Shown piece after piece: positions 23,478 through 35,269 of a stretch of DNA of 64,000 nucleotides. The position numbers and the translations under genes are program-made. Under the pieces are notes generated by a model. It was not told the DNA's origin, searched no databases, and saw only the letters and a program-made list of their open reading frames with translations. Position 1 is the first letter of the stretch, and the number at the start of each line of letters is the position of its first letter. This DNA is from Rhizophagus clarus (lineage: Eukaryota > Glomeromycota > Glomeromycetes > Glomerales > Glomeraceae). The stretch is from NCBI GenBank assembly GCA_015698045.1, contig BLAL01000183.1:744001-808000 (forward strand), in the 5' to 3' direction.

Positions 23478-25501
23478 AATATAATACCTATCTAAAACTC
23501 TTCCCCGTTCTGTTCACAACCATAATAAAATTTAAAACAAAATTTTTTTTTTATTTTATTTAATAACGACGTTATGGAGTTGAGCCAAAATAAATATTTT
23601 ATGGAAGAAGAATCTCTCCCTACTGATAACGACTCTTCTTCTGAAGCTGAAGAGTCCTCTACTATCGTTTCTTATTCAGTTTATAGAGAGGGTGATGAGC
23701 CCTCTCCTCCCCAGCGTACTTGGACCAAAGTTCAATCCAAGAAAAAAGGGAAAAAGAAACAGAAGAAAAACAAAAACAAGCAACCAGTATCTCCACCACT
23801 ACCTGCTATTCCTGCGATAGAAACAACGGATGCCCAAATAGCGTCGTGGTGTATACAATTTGAACAACATGTTCTACAATTGTTAGAAGAAAATTTTCAA
23901 CAGATTACAAGTGGCACCGCCCAGGAACAAGGCAAAAGGTTAATAAAGACCTTTGGCGCTGCTGCTGAACCTGTAAGATACAAAGCCATATCACAACGAA
24001 CGAACATTCCTAATACACTAGTTTCTTTGGTGGTACACTCAGGCCTAAGGGTTTTTGAGTGTTATCTCCACCAGCCTGAATTTTTTGAAAAAGTTTCGTC
24101 CAACCTTGAGAAAAAAGTGGGCGATACAGTCGTAAAGGAAATGTCACGTGGTATGCAGAATCTGGTTAATTCTGGTGACTCACACCTGGTTACACCACCG
24201 ATAATACCTGAATTAGGAATATCTCAGCCTGGTACCTCCTCAAAATCGCCGATTATGCCCGAGCAGCGACCGCCTACAGCTGATAAGGAATTGATTGACG
24301 TAAACATGGAGATCGCCAATGATGATACACTTATACCTCTGCAACCTTTTGGTAGTAGTAATACTACGCCAAAAGACAAGAAGAAAAAGAAGGTTACAGA
24401 TAAATCGGTGGAAAAAATATTCGTAGATACTAACATTCCTGATGAAAAAGTTAATAACATTAGGGATATCTTCGTTTATGATGTACCTTCAAGTTGGTCC
24501 CACAAAAAAATACTTGCCGAACTTAAAGCGTGGGGAGATCCTATCTCGATGACTGTGAAGAAGCAAAGGAAATACCAAACGCTTCGAATCAAAATATGTC
24601 TCTCAACTTTCGCACTCGCTTCCTTCGAACAGGGGATATGGCAATACTCCCTTGGTGATATATCTGTACGTTGGTTCCCTGGAAACTGGTCGCTACACCA
24701 AAGGAAAAAAAGAGAACAGTTTCGCTTATACCTTAATGATTTACCTCAAGAATCTCGTTATTGGTCAACATGGGAACGCACTGCTCCTTCTCAGGAAATG
24801 TTTGGTAATTTACCAATCAAAGCTATTAAACAATTTGAAACAGGTGGAAAGGCCTCGATTGTAGTCTTCTTCGAAAAATATGATGATGTAGAAATCTGTA
24901 GGAAAACCAGATTTAATTTCAATCACAACGATGTTGACTACTCTCTCCCATGGTGTTCAGCTCCCCTTACTGCCTCACAAACAAAAAAGTCCAAGGATTC
25001 CTCTGGTTTGACTAAGAAGTCCAAAAGTAAAGACTCCTCTAAGAAGACCAAAAATTCTAGTTCCTCAAAAACTCACTCGGCTAATTCTAAACCTAACAAG
25101 GACAAGACGAAGACTTCGAAAAAGTCAAAAGACAAGAAAAAGAAGAAGTCCTCGAGCAAGAAGACTGACGATAAGATGGATATTGTCAAACTGTTGCTAA
25201 CTCTAATATCTAAATTTTAGTCGTATATAGTGTTTTATTTTATTTTTTTTTGGGTTGGGTTCTGTGTTGGATAGGTTGCTACAATTTTCTCCCTTAATTG
25301 GAAGTTGGGACTTTGGTCCAACCGGTCAGCCTGTTTCGATAGGTTTGGAGTCTGCTTAATTCTAGCTACTTTCTCGGAGTTGGTTTCGATATAGTTAGTC
25401 TTTTTTGTACTCTTGACGTCGCCCTAAGGGCATTTACTTAATAAAGTAACTGGTTTCAAAAATAAAAATAAAAATAAAAATAAAAATATAATACCTATCT
25501 A
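23478..25501 (+). mobile_element. ORF1-only non-LTR retroposon with 15-bp target duplication
   Basis: TATAATACCTATCTA occurs at 23480-23494 and 25487-25501, the target duplication (up to 17 bp if two shared A are counted). Between them lie a 79-bp leader, one 548-codon ORF, a 3' UTR of about 220 bp ending with a small hairpin (GCCCTAAGGGC), and a tail of five AAAAAT/AAATA units. No reverse transcriptase or endonuclease sequence is present, and there is no room for a second ORF. The element thus resembles half-LINEs that keep only ORF1. It sits in an intron of the DDE transposase gene. Confidence 0.8.
23574..25220 (+). CDS. LINE ORF1-type RNA-binding protein (548 aa)
   Basis: Intact and intronless. 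Residues about 1-50 are acidic and S/E-rich, followed by a Lys-rich stretch (KKKGKKKQKKNKNK). Residues about 85-215 are helical (WCIQFEQHVLQLLEENFQQI). Residues about 296-375 look like an RRM fold: IRDIFVYDVPSSW as strand 1, KKILAELKAWG as helix 1, and LGDISVRWFPGNW late in the domain. A second RRM-like unit follows (FRLYLNDLPQESRY, ASIVVFFEKYDDVE, about 383-445). The C terminus from about 465 is almost entirely K/S. This matches ORF1 proteins of fungal non-LTR retrotransposons, which bind element RNA. The ORF has no stops or frameshifts although surrounding elements are riddled with them, so the insertion is probably young. The start at 23574 is the first ATG after the leader. Confidence 0.75.
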   Translation: MELSQNKYFMEEESLPTDNDSSSEAEESSTIVSYSVYREGDEPSPPQRTWTKVQSKKKGKKKQKKNKNKQPVSPPLPAIPAIETTDAQIASWCIQFEQHVLQLLEENFQQITSGTAQEQGKRLIKTFGAAAEPVRYKAISQRTNIPNTLVSLVVHSGLRVFECYLHQPEFFEKVSSNLEKKVGDTVVKEMSRGMQNLVNSGDSHLVTPPIIPELGISQPGTSSKSPIMPEQRPPTADKELIDVNMEIANDDTLIPLQPFGSSNTTPKDKKKKKVTDKSVEKIFVDTNIPDEKVNNIRDIFVYDVPSSWSHKKILAELKAWGDPISMTVKKQRKYQTLRIKICLSTFALASFEQGIWQYSLGDISVRWFPGNWSLHQRKKREQFRLYLNDLPQESRYWSTWERTAPSQEMFGNLPIKAIKQFETGGKASIVVFFEKYDDVEICRKTRFNFNHNDVDYSLPWCSAPLTASQTKKSKDSSGLTKKSKSKDSSKKTKNSSSSKTHSANSKPNKDKTKTSKKSKDKKKKKSSSKKTDDKMDIVKLLLTLISKF

Positions 25502-25918
25502 TAACTTCAAGAAATTTTTTTCGATAAGCAACAATATCCTCTCTTTCATGTCCATCAACATATATACCTTTTGCATACCGGCTAAATATAAATCCCATTT
25601 TCTTTAACCATCGAGTTGCTGTTTTTTTGCTGAAAATATAAACAGGTATTTAGAATCCTAATAAAAATTCAAATCATATGGAATAAATAAATTTATACCT
25701 AATTGTTGTTTTGTTTTCTATACCAACAGAAGGAAGAATTTCTTCACTAATAAAATCAAGAAAGCTATCTACAGTAATATCAAATTTGTGTTGTCGCAAA
25801 TATGAAGTTACTTTTAACTGAACATTTTCATCATCAAGAATACTGCTTCCCTTAAGATGTTGTCCATGATTATCTTTTGGAATATCACCATAGTTTTTAA
25901 ACGCTTTAGCCTAACTTC

Positions 25919-28809
25919 TAAGGGGATGGCCAGAAATTACGTAATTTAATAAAGGAGGGAGGGGGGTCAACCTGTGATGACATTACACACGATTTCAATT
26001 TTCCATTTTTAGTATATGAATCATCAATTATATTCTCACAGTAAAAAAAGCATATGCTTTGAAATATTTTTCTTTACATAATAACTTTACATAATTATTT
26101 TACATAATTATTAAATGTAGATTGTGAACTATGCGGCTTTTACAAGATTTAATACGTTTGTTCTTTTCTTGCAATGAAGCAAACGTATTTTAAAGAACCG
26201 AAATACTCCAAAAATTACCTTATCCAAAGTCCTAAAAATTTATACGAACAATATGTGAATGCCTTTGCATTCAGCGAAATGGTAAAAAGTCACAATAAAA
26301 CACCAAACAAGAAAGTACTACACCAACAAACTCAAGATAGTTGGCAAGAAGTGAAAAAGGAAGATAAAGAAAATATTCAAAATCGTATTTTTGAATTACT
26401 ACGTACACCCATTCGATCTTACCCTTTTACTTTTTATGAACCTGTAGGAGAATCTCAAAGTGAATCTCAAAAAGAATTTCAAAAACGACCCTTAATACCT
26501 TTAGAGAATCCTCCCGAACTATTTGATAATATTCAACCTTCGTCAAATGCAACAGCACAAAAAAAATTGCTTGATATTATTCAAAAGTCTAAAGTTGACT
26601 TGTATGAATACAACAATCTATTACGAACAGCATCATCACACGAACTTTGTTCCCAATTTGTCTCAAGTATTAAAAGCTAGAGGAAACAATATTAATAGAA
26701 GAAAATAGACTTAAAAAGTTGAGGAACAATGCAGCAGCTCAGCAACGAGCACGAAAGAAAAAGAAGGAAAATATAGAGGAAAACATTGTGGAAGTGTATG
26801 ATACACCAGGTCGTCCGTCATTTTTAATTAAAAATCCTGATCTTTTGGAAAAAATGCATGCGAGTGTTGAATTTGGAGCAGCAGATTATAAACGACGCAA
26901 AGAAATAATTAAAGTGCGTACAATCAAGCACTTTCGCGAAAAAATGGACGAAGATTATGGTATTTATATGGCTAAATCCACGTTGCAAAATTACATGCAA
27001 CCCAAACATCCAGGATCGAAAGAGGCACAGCGCCATCATCATCCCACGCAGATTCGTTTTGCAGCTATTAGAAGAGATGAAATGAATAGCCATATTGACG
27101 AACATTACTGCCTGACATCAATCAAAGGCGTGAAGTCGTTTGCAACGGCTTTTCCTCAAGACGTTTTAATAATTTCGCAAGATGATAAAGCTAAGGTATT
27201 TAAATATTTTTTTTAAATTTTCTCTTTTAATTTTATTATTTTAAATTCTAATTTAAGTTTCGATAGGTTCCACTTGGAATGGCTGCTGTTGGAAGGACAT
27301 TCAAGACCATACAAACAACGAATGAGCTGGTATCCGTTCCTGATCATGACTTTCCTAAAGCTGCAAAGCACAAATTAGTTCCGTCTGTCTATTTGTTGAT
27401 AAATCCTTCTGATACGAACGATTCATTACGCTCTGGTAAAGTGCGAATTTTTATTCGCCCAGAATATTTCTTAAGCACGTCTTGCAAAACTCATATGGTG
27501 GATCTCATGTCAATAACAAAAGAAGTAAATTTTCGTGAGTTTACACATAATGAAGATTCTGTAAAACCATTTTGGTGCTTATTAACTGATGGTGAACCAG
27601 ACGAAAACCCTCGATTCCTTGCCAACATCACAAAATATCTATTACTTTTTAAGAAACTTGATCTTGATTCTGAACTCATGCTCCAGGGCAGTCAGCTTAT
27701 AATCCAGTAAAGAGGAGTATGGCGTCACTTTCTGGAAAATTAGCTGGAATTGAGTTAAATGCATTTACGTATGGTAACCATCTTGGAAGTGTTGAAGGAA
27801 AAATTACAATTACGGATAGGAATCTCAGACGTAATAATTTTAGACATGCAGGTGAACGTTTATGCGAACTTTAGAGCCAGGATAATATCAATAGGCATCC
27901 AGTTATTACCACATACGTTGAGGATCATGATCAGGCAGATTTTTTAGATATAGAAGAGGGATCGTGGGATTGGATTGATCGGCATGCACAAATTTGTAGG
28001 TATTCTCTTGATATAAGGAAGTGCAAAGACCAAAACTGTTGTGCATAACCACGTGCACTGGAGATACATAATCTTTTATCTGCAAACAATGGCTTTTTAC
28101 CACCCGTTATACGAGGTCATGATGGACATTTTTTAAATTTAATCCATACTCTGGAGTATTTTGGAGAAAAATTGCCGGGCTATAATGAGCACTGTCCTAG
28201 CATCACTTCAGATTTATATCACAGTTTAACATGTCAAAAATGCTTTAGATATTTCCCATCCAAAGCATTTCTAAAGCAACACACTAAAACAATTCATTCA
28301 GGTGAAAGGGTACCAGTAGAAAGAGTAGCAATAAATGTTGTTATTGAAGCATCCAAATATTTGCAACAGGATTATGAATATAATGCAGAAAGTACACAAG
28401 ATGATGAGAACGAGAATTCAAATGATAATACTTCACAGGAACTTCAAAAAGAAAAGACAACAAAAGAGGTAGAGGTAGGCCACGAAATTACAAACATAAT
28501 TAATTCAATAGTAAAACTTTAGAAATAAGGAAATTTTACATTTAATTATCATATATTACAGATGCTTAATGATAAATAAAATACATTGAATTTATGAAAC
28601 AGAAATATAAAATTCATTATTTAAACTGTTAAATTTATAAAATATACGCGTTCAACAAAATAAATAAGAGAGATAAATATTTACGTCATCAAACCTTTTT
28701 AACATATCACGTGATTGTATGATTTCTTTATTTGGAAATGATGACAGAAGGGGGGAGGGGGGGTAAAAAACCCAAAAATCAAATTACGTAATTTCTGGCC
28801 ATCCCCTAA
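25919..28809 (+). mobile_element. TIR DNA transposon, 2.9 kb, TAA target duplication
   Basis: Perfect 26-bp inverted ends begin GGGGATGGCCAGAAATTACG at 25922 and mirror at 28781-28806; TAA flanks both sides (25919-25921, 28807-28809). Just inside each end are G-rich runs (GGAGGGAGGGGGG and, inverted, the equivalent at 28749-28763). The 3-bp TWA duplication suggests a PIF/Harbinger-type or related integrase. Removing the element and one TAA brings the host transposase back into one frame (RCVRS then AKAFKNYGDI, with one Trp-to-stop), which proves it inserted into an exon. Confidence 0.85.
26174..28522 (+). pseudogene. Transposase of the TIR element, frameshifted
   Basis: The first part (26174-26680) starts MKQTYFKEPKYSKNYL and contains a helical QKEFQKRPLIPLENPPE segment. 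The second (about 26680-27216, one base out of frame) has a coiled, basic AAAQQRARKKKKENIEENI and TIKHFREKMDEDYGIYMAKS, then ISQDDKAK before an intron of about 70 bp (GTATTT to AG at 27267). The third (27268-27710) holds PLGMAAVGRTFKTIQT, VPDHDFPKAAKHKLVPSVY, and LLTDGEPDENPRFLANI. After a one-base frame change near 27680 it reads SAYNPVKRSMASLSGKLAG. Stops follow CEL and NCCA. A C2H2 finger (CQKCFRYFPSKAFLKQHTKT..H) ends the protein at 28522. DDK at ISQDD, TDGEPD and NPV(E)RSM look like a DDE triad; the last Glu reads Lys here. Inactive. Confidence 0.6.
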
Positions 28810-29412
28810 CACAACGTGCAAACCATAATCCATAATTTAAGAGTTCTGCAACAATTTGGTTTACTTTAGTTTCGCATGTCCTTTTCTAAGAAGCTGAAAG
28901 TAATATTGAACTGCTTTAAGCCGCATTTTATATCCTGGAGTTAGCTGTTAATCTTTAATTTTTAATTTATCTTCAATCTGATTAATAAAAGATGCATATT
29001 TTATAGATTGATCATTATTTTTTCTATTAACTTTCTCGTCATTATGAATATTAATATCTTGCATCTCATCATTTAAATTTTTTTGAACCTTTTTTTTGAG
29101 CAATAATTGAAAAAGTGTTTGTCCATTTTTTTTTCGATTTTCCAATGCTTTGATTTTTCATTGATATCAAATTGTGCGAGAATTTCCCAAATTTACTAAT
29201 GGATGTTAAGATATTTTTAATGTTCCATACTTTTCATTAAAACTGAAAAAATTTGTTCTGCTTCATCTTCGATTTTGTTATCAGCCCATTCAACTTCATC
29301 TTCTGTGCTGTCAGTCATTATCATTGGAACTTGAATTATCAGTATCTTTCATGACTTTTTTTTTTTTTCTAGCTATTTTTTGACAGTGTTGCGTTCGCCT
29401 TTTTAGCCGTGC

Positions 29413-30200
29413 CATAGGAAAAAAATTATGATCTGCATTACCGCATAGCCACATTTTATACATAATAGATCATGTCATAGATCTGGTCTAAATTATAGAA
29501 TTTTTGCAAATTCTGGTCAGAATTAAATGTTTCAAATCCTACCTTTTATTATGAAAATACTGAATCTTGCAGGCTAATAACTTTTGATTTAGATATCCGA
29601 TCAGAGTAAACTCAACGTCATTTTGTAGTTTATGTTAGCAGCAATTAATCTATGTTAAGATATTTTAAATATATGCACTCAAAAAATTTTTATTAAATTT
29701 TTAATTTGGACAGTTTTTATTTGATGAATTGTTGTGTCTCAAACCGTACTAACAAAAAATCTTGTACAAGTACTAAGTACATTATACTAATATAGTTTTT
29801 ATTTTTTAGGATGTAATTTAACTATTTGTGATAGTAAACATGAATAATGTTGTTTATATTCATAAAATTAACCAATAAAATTTACTTAGTAGGTAAATAC
29901 TAAATTGCATTTATACCAAATTTTCAGGTACAAGTATAATACTTAGTATTATACTATACTGTACTAGTACTGTACTAGTACAATTCCTAACTCTGCATAT
30001 TGATATTGTATTTTATATACTAAAAAATGTAATTAAAATAACCTTTAATATAAGTAAAAATGTATGTTATTTTTAATTAAAAGATATATAAAATATTATT
30101 ATATTTGAACTAAAATAACCTTTAAAACTACTAAAAATATATGTTATTTCTAATCAAAATATTATTGAAATATATGCAAATTACAATTAAATCATATTTA
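29413..30200. other. AT-rich spacer with palindromic GTACTAGTAC motif
   Basis: No gene seen. Around 29515 is another ATTCTGGTCAGAATT motif. At 29930-29995 a run of GTACTAGTACTGTACTAGTAC with nearby TACAAGTA and TACTTAGTA is locally palindromic and could be a small MITE remnant. Confidence 0.4.
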
Positions 30201-31689
30201 TAATATACTGAAAATGGGTTTTAAATATTCTTAAATAATGATAAATATATAATAATACAAAATAAAATTTATCCTGAAATTAAATAGAAATTAATGACAT
30301 AATTTTACACTTAAAATATACTTAAAAAGGCAAAATTTATGGATATTTTATGAACTTTTTACATATTAAATGCAGTATTTTCATATCAGTCACTGCACAT
30401 GTATATCCTAATTTTTTTTATTATATAAGATATAATATAAATTGTGGCTGAACATTATCATTAAATATAGTATATATATATGTAGATCAAAATCAGTTAA
30501 AATTAATTTAATTGGTTAAAATTAACAATCTTTAAATTATAATTCTGGCCAAAATTTTCTTAATTCTGGCTGAATTTGTAATGCCAGCCCAAAATCGGTT
30601 AAAATTGAAAATTTTGAGTAAAGTGTAACACCGCATTTTTTTAATGTAATACTTCAAATCCAAAAGTAAAAGATATTTCTATTGACGACTACTTTGAACA
30701 TAATAAAAAAAAATTTCATTTAACTTCTATCCTTTGAGTTAGATCTTCAATAGAAGTTCATGTATTTTTATTATTAAAAATAAAGAAAAAAGAGAATTCT
30801 TCTTTATTTTTTCATTTTATTCTTTTTGTTTATTTTTTTTTTTATAGATTTTGATCAAACTTAATTTTTTTCTCCTAGAGTTTGAATAACAAACCTTTCT
30901 TTCTATAATTTAGGCGTTTGGAACTTATATTTTGTAAGTATATGCGGGAAGTTATTAGTTATTTTGGTTTAGTAGTGGGATTTTTATTTTTTTAAATAAA
31001 TTTTCTTTATTTTAGGAAAATTTTAGAAACTATAGAGACGTTAAGTATGAATTTTGTGGGTAAAAACCCTGCCTTTTTATTAATTTTATTTTCTTTTTGG
31101 GAACGTTTTAGAGTTTTATCTTAGAATATTTGTGCGTATAAATTTTGAGGTATGTTCTTTTTTCCACAATTTTATTTTTTTTTTAGTTTTGTGGATGGAG
31201 TTTATTTTTTTATTAATTATTTTTTTTTTTAGTTAGAGGCACGTCAGAACTTTTCTCTTTTTTAAGGGACACTTTAAAGCTTATTTTAGACTTTAGTTAT
31301 AAGCTTTGTGAGCGTAAATATTTCATTTTTTTTGATTAGGAATATTTATTTTTTACAAAATATTTACGATCTCTCTTGGATTTAGATATGAATTTTATGA
31401 GTAGAAGTCTTATTTCTTTTGTGTTTCAACGTCTTGTTGAAGATTTTAGGTATAAGTTTGTGACTTTGTGGAGTGGAACTTTTTTATTCATCATAATCAG
31501 GATGAATTCAAGCCTTATTTTTTTATTTTTTGTTCATATTCATAATTATGGTGAGTTTATACTTGTTTTTTTTTTATTTAATTTAATTCATTTATTATTA
31601 AAAATATTAATTAGTTTTTTTTTTTTGTGCATGATAATTCCATGCAGCCTTAACTTTTTTTCTTGTCCAATAATTTGGTGATATATTTA

Positions 31690-34600
31690 TAAGAGAATTT
31701 AACACTTCTTCAGTATCTTTATCACTAGGACTTGGATTTTTGAGATAAGGTGTTAAAATAAACTTTTTTTCTTCTGTTGTTATATGTCATGATTTCTTAG
31801 TGATGGTGGTGATGGCAGTGGTAGTATTGGTAGTAGTAATGTTGGTATTGGTGGTGGTGGTGTTGGTGTTGTTGGTGGTGGTGGTGGTAGTGGTGGTGGA
31901 TGATTCAGCTTCAGATTGTTCCTTTGATATATGTTTAATATTTTTTATATCTTTTGTTTTAGTTGCAACTACTTCTTTAGCTCTTCTTCCTTTTGTATTA
32001 ATAGGATCAATTTTTAATACTTCCTGTCTATAAATTTGCATAAGTCTTTCTTTTCCTTTATCATAACATGAAAAAAGTTTAATATAACCACTTTCAGTTA
32101 ATTCTTTGCAATTTTAAAATAAAGGAAAACTTATTGAATTTGATGAATCAAATGCAGTTAATAAAGATTTAACAAGAATCCAAAATAATTCATGTCTTCT
32201 ATCAACTGCTCGATCTTTTTTAGATATTACTATATCATCTATAAATTCTCCAAAAAGTAAATCCATTCTTTCTTTTTCTGCTTGGGCTGCTTTTATTTGT
32301 CTTTTAAGATTTTCAATATTATAAATATTTCCTGTAATATTTTCCTTTATAAACTTAACGCCAAAAGTTTCAAGAGCTTCATCAAATGCATAAAAATGTC
32401 CTTTCTGAGTGAGATTAATTGAAGAAGCAAATTCTAAAAGTACACAAAGTTTGGGATATTTAGTTAATAATGCAAGATAATTTACAGTTGATTTTATATA
32501 ATTCATTTTTCCAGCTGAAGGAAATAATGAAGCAAAGGCAGCAAGACATTGGATTTAAAGTAAAGAATTTCCAGTACGAATTCCTACTTTATGTCCTTTC
32601 TAATAACTACCCCATTCAAAAAAAAGATACCATACTTTTAATAAATTATTTTTTTCATTCATTATATTTTTAAAATAAAGTCCATTTTTTTTTGCATAAA
32701 TATTAAGTGCACAGCCAACTGCTCTCCATATTAAATCAAGAACACGATAAGTTGATCTATAATCTACAACTTGTTCTAGCTTATTTAAAAATTTTACTCC
32801 AAGAAGAGCTGCAAGATTATAAATTCCATAACTTGAATAAATAACTAATAATACACTGCACATATCTTTATTAGTATGCTATTGGCCTAATAAAGGACAA
32901 ACTTTTGGATTAATTAAATGATAATTCATTACTCGCCTGAAAATTGCTTCATTATAACATATATTAACATTTTTATCATTATTAATATTTAAATCAATAA
33001 AATATTGGTCACATGCTTTTGCAATATCATCATTATTATTTGGATTTCCACTTGCTTTTAAAATAACTACATTTGCAGGTGGTAATAAATTTCCAATATT
33101 ATATATTTCTATAATTTTTTTATTAATAATTTCCATATCAAAATTTTGATTCCAATTTAATATATTATCATTATTTAATTTCCATAAAAAAAAGTTATCA
33201 ATAATTTTTCCAAAATTTTATATTATTTCATTAGCTTCTTGATTTTGTTCAAAAATATAAGTATTTTCTAATAATTCAATTGAATTATTAGAAATTGTTG
33301 ATAATTCAATAGGTAAAACAAATTGAAAAAGAAGACGTAATATTGCATATGTAGTTGATCATATTGTATCATAAATATTACCCCACATAAAGGTGCTTTG
33401 CTTAAAATCAATATTATCAATTACACATATATTCCAAATTCTTGATCTAGTAATTATTCTAGATTGAGGATTTGATATGGACATTCGAACAGCTTCTAAT
33501 TTTCTTTCATGAGAAATAGAATGTGAAATAATGCTTACAAATTCAAGTATTTGATGTAATGATGAAAGAAGACGTAGTTTTCGATATAAACTTGCTAATG
33601 ATTGTGTAAGCCAAAAAGGGGTATTGGTAAATTCTATTGTTAATATTATTGTTTTTTGTACTTTTTTTTGATTTACTTCCTTAGGTATATAATCTGTTTT
33701 TCTTGATTTAGCAATTCTATTTGTTATTTGACGTCGATTAAATAATAATTTATTAACTGTTCTCTTAAAAAAATTATATAATTCAACTGGAATTGCATTT
33801 TGGTATTTAGTTAATGATTTTAGATTTTTTAAAAATTCTTTATTATCATATAGATGCTTACGATTTTTCAAAAAAATTCAGCTAATTCTTCTCCTATTAA
33901 ATAACTACTTTTTGAATTAAACTTATTTAAATTTATAGAATATAATTTAAAAATTAATTTAATTGTAAAAAGACTTGGAATTTTTAAAATTTTATTATTT
34001 TCAGTTGATAAGTTATTTACTTTTAATGAATCATTTTCTACATCATTTTCAGAAAATATTGAGTTATTTTTATTATTTGTACTATTTAATTGTTGAAGTG
34101 CAGGTATAATTGCAGCTAAAATCTTTTCTTGAAATTCAGAATTTTTCTCATAAGCAATCTGCAAAATCTAATTACCCATTAATTTTAATGATGCAGCTAT
34201 ATCTCCTAAATGATTGTCTGTTTCACTACAATGTACACCTTTTTTGCCTCTTCCTTGTTTAACATAAAGATGACCACCATTTTCTTCATAGCATTTACAG
34301 CATACATATCATGTTTCATTATATTTATCATTAGAATTAGTTGGTATTATTATTGGATCAAGTTGTTCTAATGCATTGCATCCCTTTTGGCAAATACATG
34401 CTAATCTAATTTCTTTACATAATACATTCCATGAATGTTCTTTACAATACATTCCACGGCTAAAAAAATAATGATTTTTTCTACAAAATCTACATCTGCG
34501 AGAATGAATTAAACTTTGTTTTACATTCTTTTCACTTTTTGCACCTGCTTTATGAAGTTGATTTTGATCAAATGTAAAATGTGAATAACAAACACCAAGC

Positions 34601-35016
34601 CTATTCAATTCTTTGCTAGCTTGATGAACAGCAAGATTATCCAATTGCCAAGTACCTATTAATTGCCATAAACCTCGTAACTTATCATTTGAATTACATC
34701 TTTGCAACTTTCTATGCTTTATATCTACAATTACACAATTGGATAAATTTGTAGTTATAACTTGTTTAATTTTTAATTCAGTACCAGTAGCATCAATATC
34801 AGTGCCAATTGTAGTTTCTGACTGATCATCATTTACTTCATTTTTAAAATCATCATTATCAGTTGAACTATTACTATTATTTTCTAATGCTTTTTGTTTT
34901 GCAAAGTAAAAAGCACTTTCATCATTTTGTATAAAACTGAAATCTTCTTCATAATCAGCAATGTTATCAAAAAAATCATCAACTAAATCCACATTTAAAT
35001 TATTAGCTAAAGACAT
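31690..35016 (-). pseudogene. Large Cys-rich repeat-family protein, broken
   Basis: Minus-strand frames follow one another: MSLANNLNVDLVDDFFDNIA (start at 35016) with an acidic region; a Cys-rich zone RRCRFCRKNHYFFSRGMYC, ACICQKGC and YVCCKCYEENGGHLY; a long region with EFLKNLKSLTKYQNAIPVEL, ESFMWGNIYD-like FMWGNIYDTI, LLPPANVVILKASGNPNNND, VCPLLGQ, HTNKDMCSVLLVIYSSYGIY, FASLFPSAGKMNYI, HFYAFDEALETFGVKFIKEN, and a Thr/Asn-rich end (31800-31905, GTT/GGT repeats). Total length would be about 1100 residues. The layout resembles large uncharacterised proteins of fungal repeats (possibly DUF6589-like, low confidence). Stops after YNET, LMGN, YDTI, LLGQ and SLL fit TGG to TGA/TAG, CGA to TGA or CAA to TAA. 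One frameshift lies in a 7-T run near 33875. Confidence 0.5.
31800..31906. repeat. GGT/GTT trinucleotide repeat
   Basis: Nearly pure GGT and GTT triplets with some GTA. On the minus strand it encodes runs of Thr and Asn close to the C terminus of the broken Cys-rich protein. Confidence 0.8.
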
Positions 35017-35269
35017 TATCTATTACAAAAAAAATATTTTTCTTAATTAAATAGTATTTAATTACTTGAAAAATAAAAAAATTATTTTGGTTTTTTATAT
35101 TATTGAATAAATTATATATAAATACATACTAAAATATTTTAAAAAAAATTCTAAGGTATTCCAAGTTATCCTAAATAAAACAAGAAAATTAAATAAATTA
35201 ATAAAAAAATAACTATTATCCATAAAATTTATAACTGAAAGTTTAAAATAGAAGAAATCCGAATACCTT

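Larger units (their letters stand above)
22270..29412 (-). pseudogene. DDE transposase gene interrupted by two nested insertions
   Basis: Minus-strand pieces fit one fungal DDE transposase family. Start MARLKRRTQHCQKIARK at 29412, then KMRLKAVQYYFQLLRKGHAK and an N-terminal helix-turn-helix-like part to 28810; AFKNYGDIPKDNHGQHLKG onward in 25918-25699; intron 25698-25630; GIYVDGHEREDIVAYRKKF to 25495; an intron 25494-23418 that now contains a retroposon; then LMPKFIGKKCKIQVNPELK, GSIHV-like KKG..SIHVSDFLTDIIRRL, DGWWNID, VAVIAFDNSSSYA and FHCELNYIKMYWRASKR to about 22270. Stops after KNE, KKG, G, CNYT and NHI, and Trp to stop next to AKAFKNY, all fit C-to-T or G-to-A. In this family the motif is FHCELN.IE, so the catalytic Glu appears as Lys. 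Clearly inactive. The superfamily (Tc1/mariner-like DDE) is inference. Confidence 0.7.

Noticed and set aside
23574..25486. Complete LINE with reverse transcriptase
   Set aside because: Between the two target duplications there is only ORF1 and a 3' UTR; no RT motif is seen.
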